DNA of 64,000 nucleotides from Archivesica marissinica (GCA_014843695.1 CM026398.1:43331372-43395371); one strand, 5' to 3'; counted from the stretch's first letter, positions 43,277-54,815 are shown. The notes: generated by a model from the letters alone, not told the origin. Numbers and translations are program-made.

Positions 43277-43403
43277 ACATGTGAACCGACATGCGATAAT
43301 TGTGTGATGATTTGGACCTTAATTCTCGATTGTGTATTCCGAAATCAGAATTATTGAAATGTTGAATATTTGATTATATGTTAGTTCTGAATGTTTTGAA
43401 CAG

Positions 43404-43444
43404 ATGTGGTGTCCAGTGGGTGGGATACAGCTCGTGGTGTAAGG
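43404..43444 (+). pseudogene. Degenerate third copy of exon 11
   Basis: GGTGTCCAGTGGGTGGGATA CAGCTCGTGGTG aligns with exon 11b. In that frame it reads VVSSGWDTARG, keeping the Asp. The first ~18 nt are lost and the length is no longer 60, so it would break the frame. Confidence 0.7.
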
Positions 43445-43477
43445 GTAAATTCAAATAATTACATAACATGTAACATA

Positions 43478-44512
43478 TACCGCTAGTGTGTAGATGTCTT
43501 AGACACAAGATACCGCTAGTGTGTAGATGTCTTAGAGACAAGATACCGCTAGTGTATAGATGTCTTGTACACAAGATACCGCTAGTGTGTAGATGTCTTG
43601 TACACAAGATACCGCTAGTGTGTAGATGTCTTGTACACAAGATACCGCTAGTGTGTAGATGTCTTGTACACAAGATACCGCTAGTGTGTAGATGTCTTGT
43701 ACACAAGATACCGCTAGTGTGTAGATGTCTTGTACACAAGATACCGCTAGTGTGTAGATGTCTTAGACACAAGATACCGCTAGTGTGTAGATGTCTTAGA
43801 CACAAGATACCGCTAGTGTGTAGATGTCTTAGAGACAAGATACCGCTAGTGTGTAGATGTCTTAGACACAATATACCGCTAGTGTGTAGATGTCTTGTAC
43901 ACAAGATACCGCTAGTGTGTAGATGTCTTGTACACAAGATACCGCTAGTGTGTAGATGTCTTAGACACAAGATACCGCTAGTGTGTAGATGTCTTAGAGA
44001 CAAGATACCGCTAGTGTGTAGATGTCTTGTACACAAGATACCGCTAGTGTGTAGATGTCTTAGAGACAAGATACCGCTAGTGTGTAGATGTCTTAGACAC
44101 AAGATACCGCTAGTGTGTAGATGTCTTGTACACAAGATACCGCTAGTGTGTAGATGTCTTAGACACAAGATACCGCTAGTGTGTAGATGTCTTGTACACA
44201 AGATACCGCTAGTGTGTAGATGTCTTGTACACAAGATACCGCTAGTGTGTAGATGTCTTGGACACAAGATACCGCTAGTGTGTAGATGTCTTGTACACAA
44301 GATACCGCTAGGGTGTAGATGTCTTGTACACAAGATACCGCTAGTGTGTAGATGTCTTGTACACAAGATACCGCTAGTGTGTAGATGTCTTGTACACAAG
44401 ATACCGCTAGTGTGTAGATGTCTTAGACACAAGATACCGCTAGTGTGTAGATGTCTTGTACACAAGATACCGCTAGTGTGTAGATGTCTTGGACACAAGA
44501 TACCGCTAGTGT
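43478..44512 (+). repeat. 33-bp minisatellite, about 31 copies
   Basis: The unit is GATACCGCTAGTGTGTAGAT plus GTCTTGTACACAA, with the variants TTAGACAC, TTAGAGAC and TTGGACAC. Because 33 is a multiple of three, both strands carry long stop-free frames that I do not regard as genes. It lies in intron 11, shortly after the degenerate exon copy. Confidence 0.97.
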
Positions 44513-44701
44513 GTATTGTATGGCGAAAATGCCATATAATCCAGCTTGACCTGACTACCGTCCACTGCCTCTAACTACATGAGTAGTATTTCTCAATACA
44601 TGTTCACCTCAGGATGTGTAACAGCTCTGTTCTGCGTGCAATTTTTCTTATTATATACATATAACTCGTTGAATTATTACAAAATAATTTGTGCATTTCG
44701 T

Positions 44702-44945
44702 TTAACCCTTTCAACCCCACAGGCCTCTAAATAGGCTTATGAAAAGTGTAGATCCAGATGAGCCGGCTCGTGACGAGCCGTCTCATCAGGATCTGCACTT
44801 TTTTGCCAGTAATAATTATTACTATTTTTAGATAAAATTACCCATTTTGATAAATGACTGGTCCAAAGGTAATTTTCTTATTAATTTATTGGTCTGAAAA
44901 TATCACCACCAGTCCATGTCAGTTACTTGAGGTTGAATGGGTTAA
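44702..44945 (-). mobile_element. TTAA-flanked MITE with internal 31-nt palindrome
   Basis: TTAACCCTTTCAACCCCACA at one end and GGTTGAATGGGTTAA at the other. Inside, GGCTCGTGACGAGCC lies in a longer inverted repeat (GATGAG.../...CTCATC). Confidence 0.75.
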
Positions 44946-45036
44946 TCTGAACTTTTATTAAGAACAGATAATAAAACTATTGTTTACCTTCTTTGTCATA
45001 TTCCTGTTGAGAGAGATTGTACTGTATGCATTTCGT

Positions 45037-45145
45037 TTAACCCTTTACCCCCAGGTCTAAATAGGCTTATGAAAAGTGTAGATCCAGATGAGCCGGCTCG
45101 TGACGAGCCGTCTCATCAGGATCTGCACTTTTTTGCCAGTCTTAG
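45037..45145 (-). mobile_element. TTAA MITE, truncated
   Basis: Starts TTAACCCTTTACCCCCAGGT and keeps the GGCTCGTGACGAGCC palindrome, then stops after GATCTGCACTTTTTTGCCAG. Confidence 0.65.
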
Positions 45146-45236
45146 TACCAGCAAGTTTATTAAAACTCGTTAAATTTTCGTACATTAATTTCTTCGCTAA
45201 TTTATTTTGTGAAGATTATCCTACCATCCATACATT

Positions 45237-45932
45237 CCTATAAAGCGACATGAAATCTGTGGATTTTGGCATGCACTCGCATATAAGACGGGTTGATAAA
45301 AAAATTGACACCAGACCAAGTATATATTGCATATTTGGCCAGTTGAGGAAATGTTCAGTGTCAGAGTGCTTTATATTATAAAATAAATATGGAAATTATT
45401 TAACAGAGTTTTAACCCAAAAAAACAAACATTTAGATACATAGAGTGGTGGAACCTATGCTCGGCGTATTCCTATGCTCGGCGTATTTTTTGCATTTACA
45501 TCCGTATTTAAAATATTTAAATAGTTTTAACCTATTTTCGCTGACAGAGGTGAAGCATGATTCAATAACATTCCGTTGTGCATACCGGTAGCCTAATGCA
45601 ACTGTCACCTGACTGGTTTAGTAGCCGAATATAATTAGACAACTTGTTGGGAAATTTTTTTCCACCGAAATGTGCGGTTTATGAGCATTTCAGGTGGCTA
45701 TCCGGAACAACAATTTTATGAAAGTTGTGTTCACGACTTAAGAAAATAATAATATACGGCAAGTGCATTTAACTTTTTTTATAGGCCATGATATGTAGGA
45801 TTTACGCCGAGCATAGGTTCCACCACTCTATTATTTTTAGATACATATTGTTTCTAGCACTCACTTATGACGGGAAGCCACTTTGATCACATAATCTGGT
45901 GCTAAAAACTATTTGTATAGGCGAGTATGAAT
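45237..45932. mobile_element. MITE-like repeat split by a TA-inserting element
   Basis: The left part (GATTTTGGCATGCACTCGCA, GAAATGTTCAGTGTCAG) and the right part (GACGGGAAGCCACTTT, GTATAGGCGAGTATG) form one copy of the 39800-40110 family. It is interrupted by the element at 45443-45828. Confidence 0.7.
45443..45828. mobile_element. TA-inserting element, short complete copy
   Basis: GAGTGGTGGAACCTATGC to GCATAGGTTCCACCACTC with TA at both flanks (45441-45442, 45829-45830). It is an internally deleted relative of 16086-17093, inserted in reverse. Confidence 0.85.
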
Positions 45933-46367
45933 GGTAGTTTATATAAGATTAAATAATGTTCAAGTACATGACACATGTCTATGGTTAGATTTCTTAATTG
46001 AAACACTCGGTAATGCTGAACTTTTAACAAATATCGGTACAAGATAACAACCGTATTAGAAATTGTGGCAGTTGAACAGGAATACGACTAAATGAATAAA
46101 TAAAAGTGTAAATAATCAGCTGTATACTTTAGAACACGACGTATTCGTGAGCATTTATATTTCGCTAATTCACGCGATCTAATTTGATCGCGAATTCATG
46201 ATTCTCGTGAATAATTCTGTGTTAAAAAAAAATTGTTGAGATATATCCGAAAATATGTACATTTTATCAAAACTTTGAAAGTCTATAATAAAGTGTTCGC
46301 GAAATTATGGTGTTTTACGGTATTCATTGTGAAAGTTGAATATATAATACATTGTATTGCATTGCAG

Positions 46368-46457
46368 GGTGAAATGATGGTCTCGCCAGCCGCCTATGCT
46401 CACTTTATACACATGATTTCATCGCTGGCTGAGGGCAGAGTGTGTACAGTCCTAGAG
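46368..46457 (+). CDS. HDAC6: HDAC6-like exon 12
   Basis: Acceptor GCATTGCAG, donor CTAGAG|GTGAGT, 30 codons, phase 0: GEMMVSPAAYAHFIHMISSL, then AEGRVCTVLE. This is the helix and strand before the catalytic Tyr loop; E-G-G-Y is completed by exon 13. Confidence 0.95.
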
Positions 46458-47320
46458 GTGAGTTACTATTTATACATGATTTCATCGCTGGCTATTGGCA
46501 GAGTGTGTGCAGTTCTAGAGGTGAGTTACTATTTATACATGATTTCATCTCTGGCTGAGGTCAGAGTGTGTACAGTTCTAGAGGTGAGTTACTATTAATA
46601 CATGATTTCATCTCTGGCTGAGGGCAGAGTGTGTACAGTTCTAGAGGTGAGTTACTATTTATACATGATTTCATCTCTGGCTGAGGGCAGAGTGTGTACA
46701 GTTCTAGAAGTGAGTTACTATTTATACATGATTTCATCGCTGGCTGAGGGCAGAGTGTGTACTGTTCTAGAGGTGAGTTACTATTTATACATGATTTCAT
46801 CCTGGCTGAGGGCAGAGTGTGTACTGTTCTAGAGGTGAGTTACTATACATGAGTTCATCGCTGGCTGAGGGCAGAGTGTGTACTGTTCTAGAGGTGAGTT
46901 ACTATACATGATTTCATCGCTGGCTGAGGGCAGAGTGTGTACTGTTCTAGAGGTGAGTTACTATACATGAGTTCATCGCTGGCTGAGGGCAGAGTGTGTA
47001 CTGTTCTAGAGGTGAGTTACTATTTATACATGATTTCATCGCTGGCTGAGGGCAGAGTGTGTACAGTTCTAGAGGTGAGTTACTATACATGATTTCATCG
47101 CTGGCTGAGGGCAGAGTGTGTACAGTTCTAGAGGTGAGTTACTATACATGATTTCATCGCTGGCTGAGGGCAGAGTGTGTACTGTTCTAGAGGTGAGTTA
47201 CTATACATGATTTCATCTCTGGCTGAGGGCAGAGTGTGTACAGTTCTAGAGGTGAGTTACTATTTATGCATGATTTCATCGCTGGCTGAGGGCAGAGTGT
47301 GTACTGTTCTAGAGGTGAGT
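46409..47320 (+). repeat. 57/63-bp array built from the exon 12 donor junction, about 15 copies
   Basis: Each unit repeats ATGATTTCATCGCTGGCTGA, GGGCAGAGTGTGTACAG and TTCTAGAG|GTGAGTTACT, that is the last 48 nt of exon 12 with its donor. Unit lengths of 63 (TATTTATACATG) or 57 (TATACATG) both keep the frame. The first repeats can be read through as MISSLA.GRVC.VLEVSYYLY until TAA near 46596. One donor is mutated (CTAGAAGTGAG, about 46704). Confidence 0.95.
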
Positions 47321-47424
47321 CATGTACTGACACTGGCTAAATTGTCCCTCAATTATGGTATAAAAGTGAGTTTTTTTGGTCTTACATTTGCAGATCACAA
47401 ACAACTAGAATTGTGACATTGTGA

Positions 47425-47612
47425 TAGTCAAACCTGTCTTAAGCAGCCAGCCAAGGTAATCACATAAAGTGGCTGCTTAGCACAGGTGGCTGCTTAATAG
47501 AGGTCAAATGAATAATAAAACAACATATTGGGAATCTGGAAACTGACTGCTTAATACAGGTTGGCTGCTTAATGGAGGTGACCACTAAACCAGGCTTGAC
47601 TGTACTTTTAAA
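47425..47612 (+). mobile_element. 'AAGCAGCC' MITE
   Basis: TAGTCAAACCTGTCTTAAGC to AAACCAGGCTTGACTGTA, inverted ends. Confidence 0.7.
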
Positions 47613-47750
47613 GCAAAATTTATTATAGCTTCAAGATTTGAGATTCAAGTCTACATCGGTGATGATGTTAGTGATCCAATTAACAAGGATATCCATATTG
47701 TAATGCTGTACAAATTCAGTGTACCTTCATTGCCTGCTTGACATTTCTAG

Positions 47751-47857
47751 GGAGGATATCACATAAAGTCGCTGTCAGAAGGAGTTGCCCTGAGTGTAAG
47801 GTCATTATTGGGTGACCCCTGCCCTTTACTCGAGCCAACCAAGGAACCATCAGACAG
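47751..47857 (+). CDS. HDAC6: HDAC6-like exon 13: catalytic Tyr loop
   Basis: Acceptor ATTTCTAG, donor GACAG|GTATGT. It encodes GGYHIKSLSEGVALSVRSLL, then GDPCPLLEPTKEPSDR. Preceded by L-E it forms L-E-G-G-Y, with the catalytic Tyr, followed by the L-L-G-D-P-C-P-x-L-E signature typical of HDAC6 domains. Confidence 0.95.
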
Positions 47858-47939
47858 GTATGTGTCCTATATTAAAGTCATAAGTGTACTTTAAGCACTT
47901 TTTGCAATACACAACAGGATAGGAAAGAACCATAAACAC

Positions 47940-48560
47940 AAGATCAAACACATTATTAGGAAGAACTTGGAACCCATGATCAAACACATTATTAGGAAGA
48001 ACTTGGAACCCATGATCAAACACATTATTAGAAAGAACTTGGAACCCATGATCAAACACATTATTAGACAGAACTTGGAACCCATGATCAAACACATTAT
48101 TAGACAGAACTTGGAACACATGATCAAACACATCATTAGACAGAACTTGGAACACATGATCAAACACATTATTAGAAAGAACTTGGAACCCATGATCAAA
48201 CACATTATTAGAAAGAACTTGGAACCCATGATCAAACACATTATTAGACAGAACTTGGAACACATGATCAAACACATCATTAGACAGAACTTGGAACCCA
48301 TGATCAAACACATTATTAGAAAGAACTTGGAACCCATGATCAAACATATTATTAGACAGAACTTGGAACCCATGATCAAACATATTATTAGACAAAACTT
48401 GGAACACATGATCAAACATATTATTAGACAGAACTTGGAACACATGATCAAACACATCATTAGACAGAACTTAGAACCCATGATCAAACACATTATTAGA
48501 AAGAACTTGGAACCCATGATCAAACATATTATTAGACAGAACTTCGAACACAAGATCAAG
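47940..48560 (+). repeat. 36-bp minisatellite, about 17 copies
   Basis: The unit is AAACACATTATTAGAAAGAA plus CTTGGAACCCATGATC, with variants ACACATG, GACAG and CATCATTAG. The 3n unit gives stop-free frames on both strands. It ends about 40 nt before exon 14. Confidence 0.95.
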
Positions 48561-48602
48561 TACATTTTTCGAATGACACGTGAAAGTTGTATTTTATTTC
48601 AG

Positions 48603-48728
48603 TGTTACAGAGAGCATCCTAAATGCTATAAAGTGCCTTTCGCCTTGCTGGACATGCTTGTGTTATCAGCCGCTGCTTGAAGAGGATTACCCGTGTGATT
48701 ATGAAGGTGTAGACTCGGATCCCCCAAA
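48603..48728 (+). CDS. HDAC6: HDAC6-like exon 14: end of domain 1
   Basis: Acceptor TTATTTCAG, donor CCAAA|GTAAGT. It encodes SVTESILNAIKCLSPCWTCL, then CYQPLLEEDYPCDYEGVDSD PPK. It contains the closing amphipathic helix (E-S-I-x-x-x-x-x-x-L-x-P-x-W) followed by an acidic linker. Confidence 0.85.
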
Positions 48729-49104
48729 GTAAGTTGGGCTGTCATTATATATTTCAAATTTGATGGTTTGGGCTTTTACACAAAAACTGAAACAGACTCT
48801 CATCACCTAATTGTTTATAAGACTTTTACGTTGTTTCCATTGCAAACTGTACGATGCTTCTCTTCTAAAACTTGTTATATATCTGTATACAGTCCAACCT
48901 CTGTTAAAGATCACCTAATTGTTTATAAGATTTTTTCGTTGTTTCCATTACAAATTGTTCGATGCTTGGCTTCTAAAGCTTGTTATATATCTGTATACAT
49001 TCCAGCAATATCACTTATTTCAACCCAACCATACTGAGCCAACATGTACTTAGCAACCAGCCTCCAGATTCCCAAGCTTGTATCTTGCTATAACTTTACC
49101 TATA

Positions 49105-49298
49105 CAGTCAAACCTGCTTCAGCGTTCACCTCTATTAAGCAGCAGCCAACCTGTATTAAGCAGCCATTATCCAGATTCCCAATATGTTGTTTTATCATAC
49201 ATTTGACCTGTATTAAGCAGCCACCCTGTGCTAAGCAGCCAATTTCTGTGATTCCCTTGGCTGGCTGCTTAAGACAGGTTTGTTTGTATTAAGCAACC
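49105..49298 (-). mobile_element. 'AAGCAGCC' MITE
   Basis: ACAGTCAAACCTGCTTCAGC to CTTAAGACAGGTTTG, with AGCAGCCAACCTGTATTAAG inside. Confidence 0.7.
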
Positions 49299-49394
49299 AC
49301 CTGTACCTGTCAGCATTTCCCCCTCGACTTGCTGCTTAACACTGGTTGGTTGGACTGTAGACAACTCTGTGGCAAAATAAATTAGTAATTACAA

Positions 49395-49640
49395 ATATAT
49401 TTCAGCTTGATTGTGAAACAAGTTCTTACAACTTAAGATTACTATTAATAATAACTATTAATCACTCTCGAGGCCTCATTCCTGATGGAATACATCGCCA
49501 CGACGGAGAGAGGAGGCAACGTGGCATTTAAATGACTTGTCTAAGACCACAATCGTAATGGCTCAAGCAGGGCTCGAACTCTGTGCCTTTCTCACATGAA
49601 GCGAACACACTACCACAACGCTATCATGACTTCCACTTTT
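49395..49640 (-). repeat. SINE family A
   Basis: Antisense copy: TTCAGCTTGATTGTGAAACA at the tail, GAACACACTACCACAACGCT at the head. Confidence 0.8.
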
Positions 49641-49787
49641 GCCGCAAAATTAAGTGACCCAACACTGAAAAATAACTTAGTAGTTCAGAATATATCAATG
49701 TTTATGTTCATTAGGCTATAAACCCTACCAGGATCTCCTGTGGTTTAGTTTTTATTGATCACTGATAAGAGCATATTTTGTGTGTAG

Positions 49788-49952
49788 AGATGGTATAGTG
49801 TTTGAAACACCGGAAACCAAGCCTTCAGAGTACCCTTTGTTCTACATATACCCGTACAAGGTGGAGGAAGAATACATAGAAGCCGAAAGCAAATGGAATT
49901 CTGTGATTGATACGTTGATACAGGAGACATCGCTCACTGTACCACCTCACAG
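49788..49952 (+). CDS. HDAC6: HDAC6-like exon 15: inter-domain linker
   Basis: Acceptor TTGTGTGTAG, donor CACAG|GTAAGT, 165 nt in matching phase. It encodes DGIVFETPETKPSEYPLFYI, then YPYKVEEEYIEAESKWNSV and IDTLIQETSLTVPPHR. It is a charged linker leading to the second domain. The last 20 nt and the donor seed the following 42-bp array. Confidence 0.8.
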
Positions 49953-51642
49953 GTAAGTTATACATGTGCAGTCACTCACTGTACCACCTCACAGGTAAGG
50001 TATACATGTGCAGTCACTCACTGTACCACCTCACAGGTAAGTTATACATGTGCAGTCACTCACTGTACCGTACCACCTCACAGGTAAGTTATGCATGTGC
50101 AGTCACTCACTGTACCACCTCACAGGTAAGTTATGCATGTGCAGTCACTCACTGTACCACCGCACAGGTAAGGTATACATGTGCAGTCACTCACTGTACC
50201 ACCTCACAGGTAAGTTATACATGTGCAGTCACTCACTGTACCACATCACAGGTAAGTTATGCATGTGCAGTCACTCACTGTACCACCTCACAGGTAAGTT
50301 ATACATGTGCAGTCACTCACTGTACCACCTCACAGGTAAGTTATACATGTGCAGTCACTCACTGTACCACCTCACAGGTACGTTATACATGTGCAGTCAC
50401 TCACTGTACCACCTCACAGATAAGTTAATATGTGCAGTCACTCACTGTACCACCTCAAAGGTAAGTTATACATGTGCAGTCACTCACTGTACCACCTCAC
50501 AGGTAAGTTATACATGTGCAGTCACTCACTGTACCACCTCACAGGTAAGTTATACATGTGCAGTCACTCACTGTACCACCTCACAGGTAAGTTATACATG
50601 TGCAGTCACTCACTGTACCACCTCACAGGTAAGTTATACATGTGCAGTCACTCACTGTACCACCTCACAGGTAAGTTATACATGTGCAGTCACTCACTGT
50701 ACCACCTCACAGGTAAGTTATACATGTGCAGTCACTCACTGTACCACCTCACAGGTAAGTTATACATGTGCAGTCACTCACTGTACCACCTCACAGGTAA
50801 GTTATGCATGTGCAGTCACTCACTGTACCACATCACAGGTAAGTTATACATGTGCAGTCACTCACTGTACCACCTCACAGGTAAGTTATACATGTGCAGT
50901 CACTCACTGTACCACCTCACAGGTAAGTTATACATGTGCAGTCACTCACTGTACCACCTCACAGGTAAGTTATACATGTGCAGTCACTCACTGTACCACC
51001 TCACAGGTAAGTTATACATGTGCAGTCACTCACTGTACCACCTCACAGATAAGTTAATATGTGCAGTCACTCACTGTACCACCTCAAAGGTAAGTTATAC
51101 ATGTGCAGTCACTCACTGTACCACCTCACAGGTAAGTTATACATGTGCAGTCACTCACTGTACCACCTCACAGGTAAGTTATACATGTGCAGTCACTCAC
51201 TGTACCACCTCACAGATAAGTTATATATGTGCAGTCACTCACTGTACCACCTCAAAGGTAAGTTATACATGTGCAGTCACTCACTGTACCACCTCACAGG
51301 TAAGTTATACATGTGCAGTCACTCACTGTACCACCTCACAGGTAAGTTATACATGTGCAGTCACTCACTGTACCACCTCACAGATAAGTTATATATGTGC
51401 AGTCACTCACTGTACCACCTCAAAGGTAAGTTATACATGTGCAGTCACTCACTGTACCACCTCACAGGTAAGTTATACATGTGCAGTCACTCACTGTACC
51501 ACCTCACAGGTAAGTTATACATGTGCAGTCACTCACTGTACCACCTCACAGATAAGTTATATATGTGCAGTCACTCACTGTACCACCTCAAAGGTAAGTT
51601 ATACATGTGCAGTCACTCACTGTACCACCTCACAGGTAAGTT
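49933..51642 (+). repeat. 42-bp array built from the exon 15 donor, about 40 copies, running into a gap
   Basis: The unit is CTCACTGTACCACCTCACAG|GTAAGTTATACATGTGCAGT plus CA, that is exon end, splice donor and intron start. If a downstream donor were used the exon frame reads CAC AGG TAA, a stop. Higher-order structure: variant units (CACAGATAAG, CAAAGGTAAG) recur every four units (168 bp) from about 51045 to the gap, and a CAGATAAGTTAATATG variant repeats about 630 bp apart (50420, 51050). Confidence 0.97.
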
Positions 51643-52642
51643 NNNNNNNNNNNNNNNNNNNNNNNNNNNNNNNNNNNNNNNNNNNNNNNNNNNNNNNNNN
51701 NNNNNNNNNNNNNNNNNNNNNNNNNNNNNNNNNNNNNNNNNNNNNNNNNNNNNNNNNNNNNNNNNNNNNNNNNNNNNNNNNNNNNNNNNNNNNNNNNNNN
51801 NNNNNNNNNNNNNNNNNNNNNNNNNNNNNNNNNNNNNNNNNNNNNNNNNNNNNNNNNNNNNNNNNNNNNNNNNNNNNNNNNNNNNNNNNNNNNNNNNNNN
51901 NNNNNNNNNNNNNNNNNNNNNNNNNNNNNNNNNNNNNNNNNNNNNNNNNNNNNNNNNNNNNNNNNNNNNNNNNNNNNNNNNNNNNNNNNNNNNNNNNNNN
52001 NNNNNNNNNNNNNNNNNNNNNNNNNNNNNNNNNNNNNNNNNNNNNNNNNNNNNNNNNNNNNNNNNNNNNNNNNNNNNNNNNNNNNNNNNNNNNNNNNNNN
52101 NNNNNNNNNNNNNNNNNNNNNNNNNNNNNNNNNNNNNNNNNNNNNNNNNNNNNNNNNNNNNNNNNNNNNNNNNNNNNNNNNNNNNNNNNNNNNNNNNNNN
52201 NNNNNNNNNNNNNNNNNNNNNNNNNNNNNNNNNNNNNNNNNNNNNNNNNNNNNNNNNNNNNNNNNNNNNNNNNNNNNNNNNNNNNNNNNNNNNNNNNNNN
52301 NNNNNNNNNNNNNNNNNNNNNNNNNNNNNNNNNNNNNNNNNNNNNNNNNNNNNNNNNNNNNNNNNNNNNNNNNNNNNNNNNNNNNNNNNNNNNNNNNNNN
52401 NNNNNNNNNNNNNNNNNNNNNNNNNNNNNNNNNNNNNNNNNNNNNNNNNNNNNNNNNNNNNNNNNNNNNNNNNNNNNNNNNNNNNNNNNNNNNNNNNNNN
52501 NNNNNNNNNNNNNNNNNNNNNNNNNNNNNNNNNNNNNNNNNNNNNNNNNNNNNNNNNNNNNNNNNNNNNNNNNNNNNNNNNNNNNNNNNNNNNNNNNNNN
52601 NNNNNNNNNNNNNNNNNNNNNNNNNNNNNNNNNNNNNNNNNN
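51643..52642. other. Assembly gap, 1000 N
   Basis: Exactly 1000 unknown bases between the 42-bp and 32-bp arrays. The exon expected to open deacetylase domain 2 (G-x-V-Y-D-x-x-M type) was not found on either side and may lie here. Confidence 1.
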
Positions 52643-54815
52643 CTGAGTATGATATGGGGTAATGTATGTACCCTCTGAGTACGATATGGGGTAATGTATG
52701 TACCCACTGAGTACGATATGGTGTAATGTATGTACCCACCTAGTACGATATGGGGTAATGTATGTACCCTCTTAGTACGATATGGGGTAATGTATGTACC
52801 CGCTGAGTACGATATGGGGTAATGTATGTACCCGCTGAGTATGATATGGGGTAATGTATGTACCCTCTTAGTATGATATGGGGTAATGTATGTACCCACT
52901 GAGTACGATATGGGGTAATGTATGTACCCTCTGAGTATGATATGGGGTAATGTATGTACCCACCTAGTATGATATGGTGTAATGTATGTACCCACCTAGT
53001 ACGATATGGGGTAATGTATGTACCCACCTAGTACGATATGGTGTAATGTATGTACCCACCTAGTACGATATGGGGTAATGTATGTACCCACCTAGTACGA
53101 TATGGGGTAATGTATGTACCCACCTAGTATGATATGGTGTAATGTATGTACCCTCTGAGTATGATATGGGGTAATGTATGTACCCACTGAGTATGATATG
53201 GGGTAATGTATGTACCCTCTGAGTATGATATGGGGTAATGTATGTACCCTCTGAGTATGATATGGGGTAATGTATGTACCCTCTGAGTATGATATGGGGT
53301 AATGTATGTACCCTCTGAGTATGATATGGGGTAATGTATGTACCCTCCTAGTTGATATGGGGTAATGTATTACCCTCCTAGTATGATATGGGTAATGTAT
53401 GTACCCACCTAGTACGATATGGGGTAATGTATGTACCCACCTAGTACGATATGGGGTAATGTATGTACCCACCTAGTACGATATGGGGTAATGTATGTAC
53501 CCACCTAGTATGATATGGGGTAATGTATGTACCCACCTAGTATGATATGGGGTAATGTATGTACCCACTGAGTATGATATGGGGTAATGTATGTACCCTC
53601 TGAGTATGATATGGGGTAATGTATGTACCCTCTGAGTATGATATGGGGTAATGTATGTACCCTCTGAGTATGATATGGGGTAATGTATGTACCCTCCTAG
53701 TATGATATGGGGTAATGTATGTACCCTCCTAGTATGATATGGGGTAATGTATGTACCCACTGAGTATGATATGGGGTAATGTATGTACCCACCTAGTATG
53801 ATATGGGTAATGTATGTACCCCCTAGTATGATATGGGGTAATGATGTACCCCTAGTATGATATGGGGTAATGTATGTACCGCTGAGTACGATATGGGGTA
53901 ATGTATGTACCCGCTGAGTATGATATGGGGTAATGTATGTACCCCTGAGTACGATAGGGGTAATGTATGTACCCTCTGAGTATGATATGGGTAATGTATG
54001 TACCCACTGAGTATGATATGGGTAATGTATGTACCCTCTGAGTATGATATGGGGTAATGTATGTACCCCCTGAGTATGATATGGGGTAATGTATGTACCC
54101 TCTGAGTACATATGGGGTAATGTATGTACCCGCTGAGTATGATATGGGGTAATGTATGTACCCGCTGAGTATGATATGGGGTAATGTATGTACCCTCCTA
54201 GTATGATATGGGGTAATGTATGTACCCACTGAGTACGATATGGGGTAATGATGTACCCGCTGAGTAGATATGGGGTAATGTATGTACCCTCTGAGTATGA
54301 TATGGGGTAATGTATGTACCCTCTGAGTATGATATGGGGTAATGTATGTACCCTCTGAGTATGATATGGGGTAATGTATGTACCCTCCTAGTATGATATG
54401 GGGTAATGTATGTACCCTCTGAGTATGATATGGGGTAATGTATGTACCGCTGAGTATGATATGGGGTAATGTATGTACCCCCTAGTATGATATGGGGTAA
54501 TGTATGTACCCGCTGAGTATGATATGGGGTAATGTATGTACGCTGAGTATGATATGGGGTAATGTATGTACCCACCTAGTATGATATGGGGTAATGTATG
54601 TACCCTCTGAGTATGATATGGGGTAATGTATGTACCCACTGAGTATGATATGGGGTAATGTATGTACCCGCTGAGTATGATATGGGGTAATGTATGTACC
54701 CTCCTAGTATGATATGGTGTAATGTATGTACCCACCTAGTATGATATGGGGTAATGTATGTACCCGCTGAGTACGATATGGGGTAATGTATGTACCCTCT
54801 GAGTACGATATGGGG
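52643..54815 (+). repeat. 32-bp minisatellite, about 68 copies
   Basis: The unit is GAGTATGATATGGGGTAATG plus TATGTACCCTCT. Main variants are at GTAYGATATG, CCCTCTGAG/CCCACCTAG/CCCGCTGAG. Single-base deletions cluster at 53350-54280. It lies in intron 15. Confidence 0.97.

Noticed and set aside
43374..44574. Frames of 360-374 codons on both strands in the 33-bp array
   Set aside because: Same effect: a 3n repeat unit without stops inside an intron of a clearly identified gene.
47850..48680. Frames of 200-237 codons in the 36-bp array
   Set aside because: Repeat artefact. The real exon 14 at its downstream edge uses its own acceptor and phase.
49964..54735. Very long frames (up to 738 codons) across the 42-bp and 32-bp arrays and the N gap
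   Set aside because: They include unknown bases and repeat peptides (e.g. CSHSLYHLTGKLYM). They are out of phase with the exon that seeds the array.
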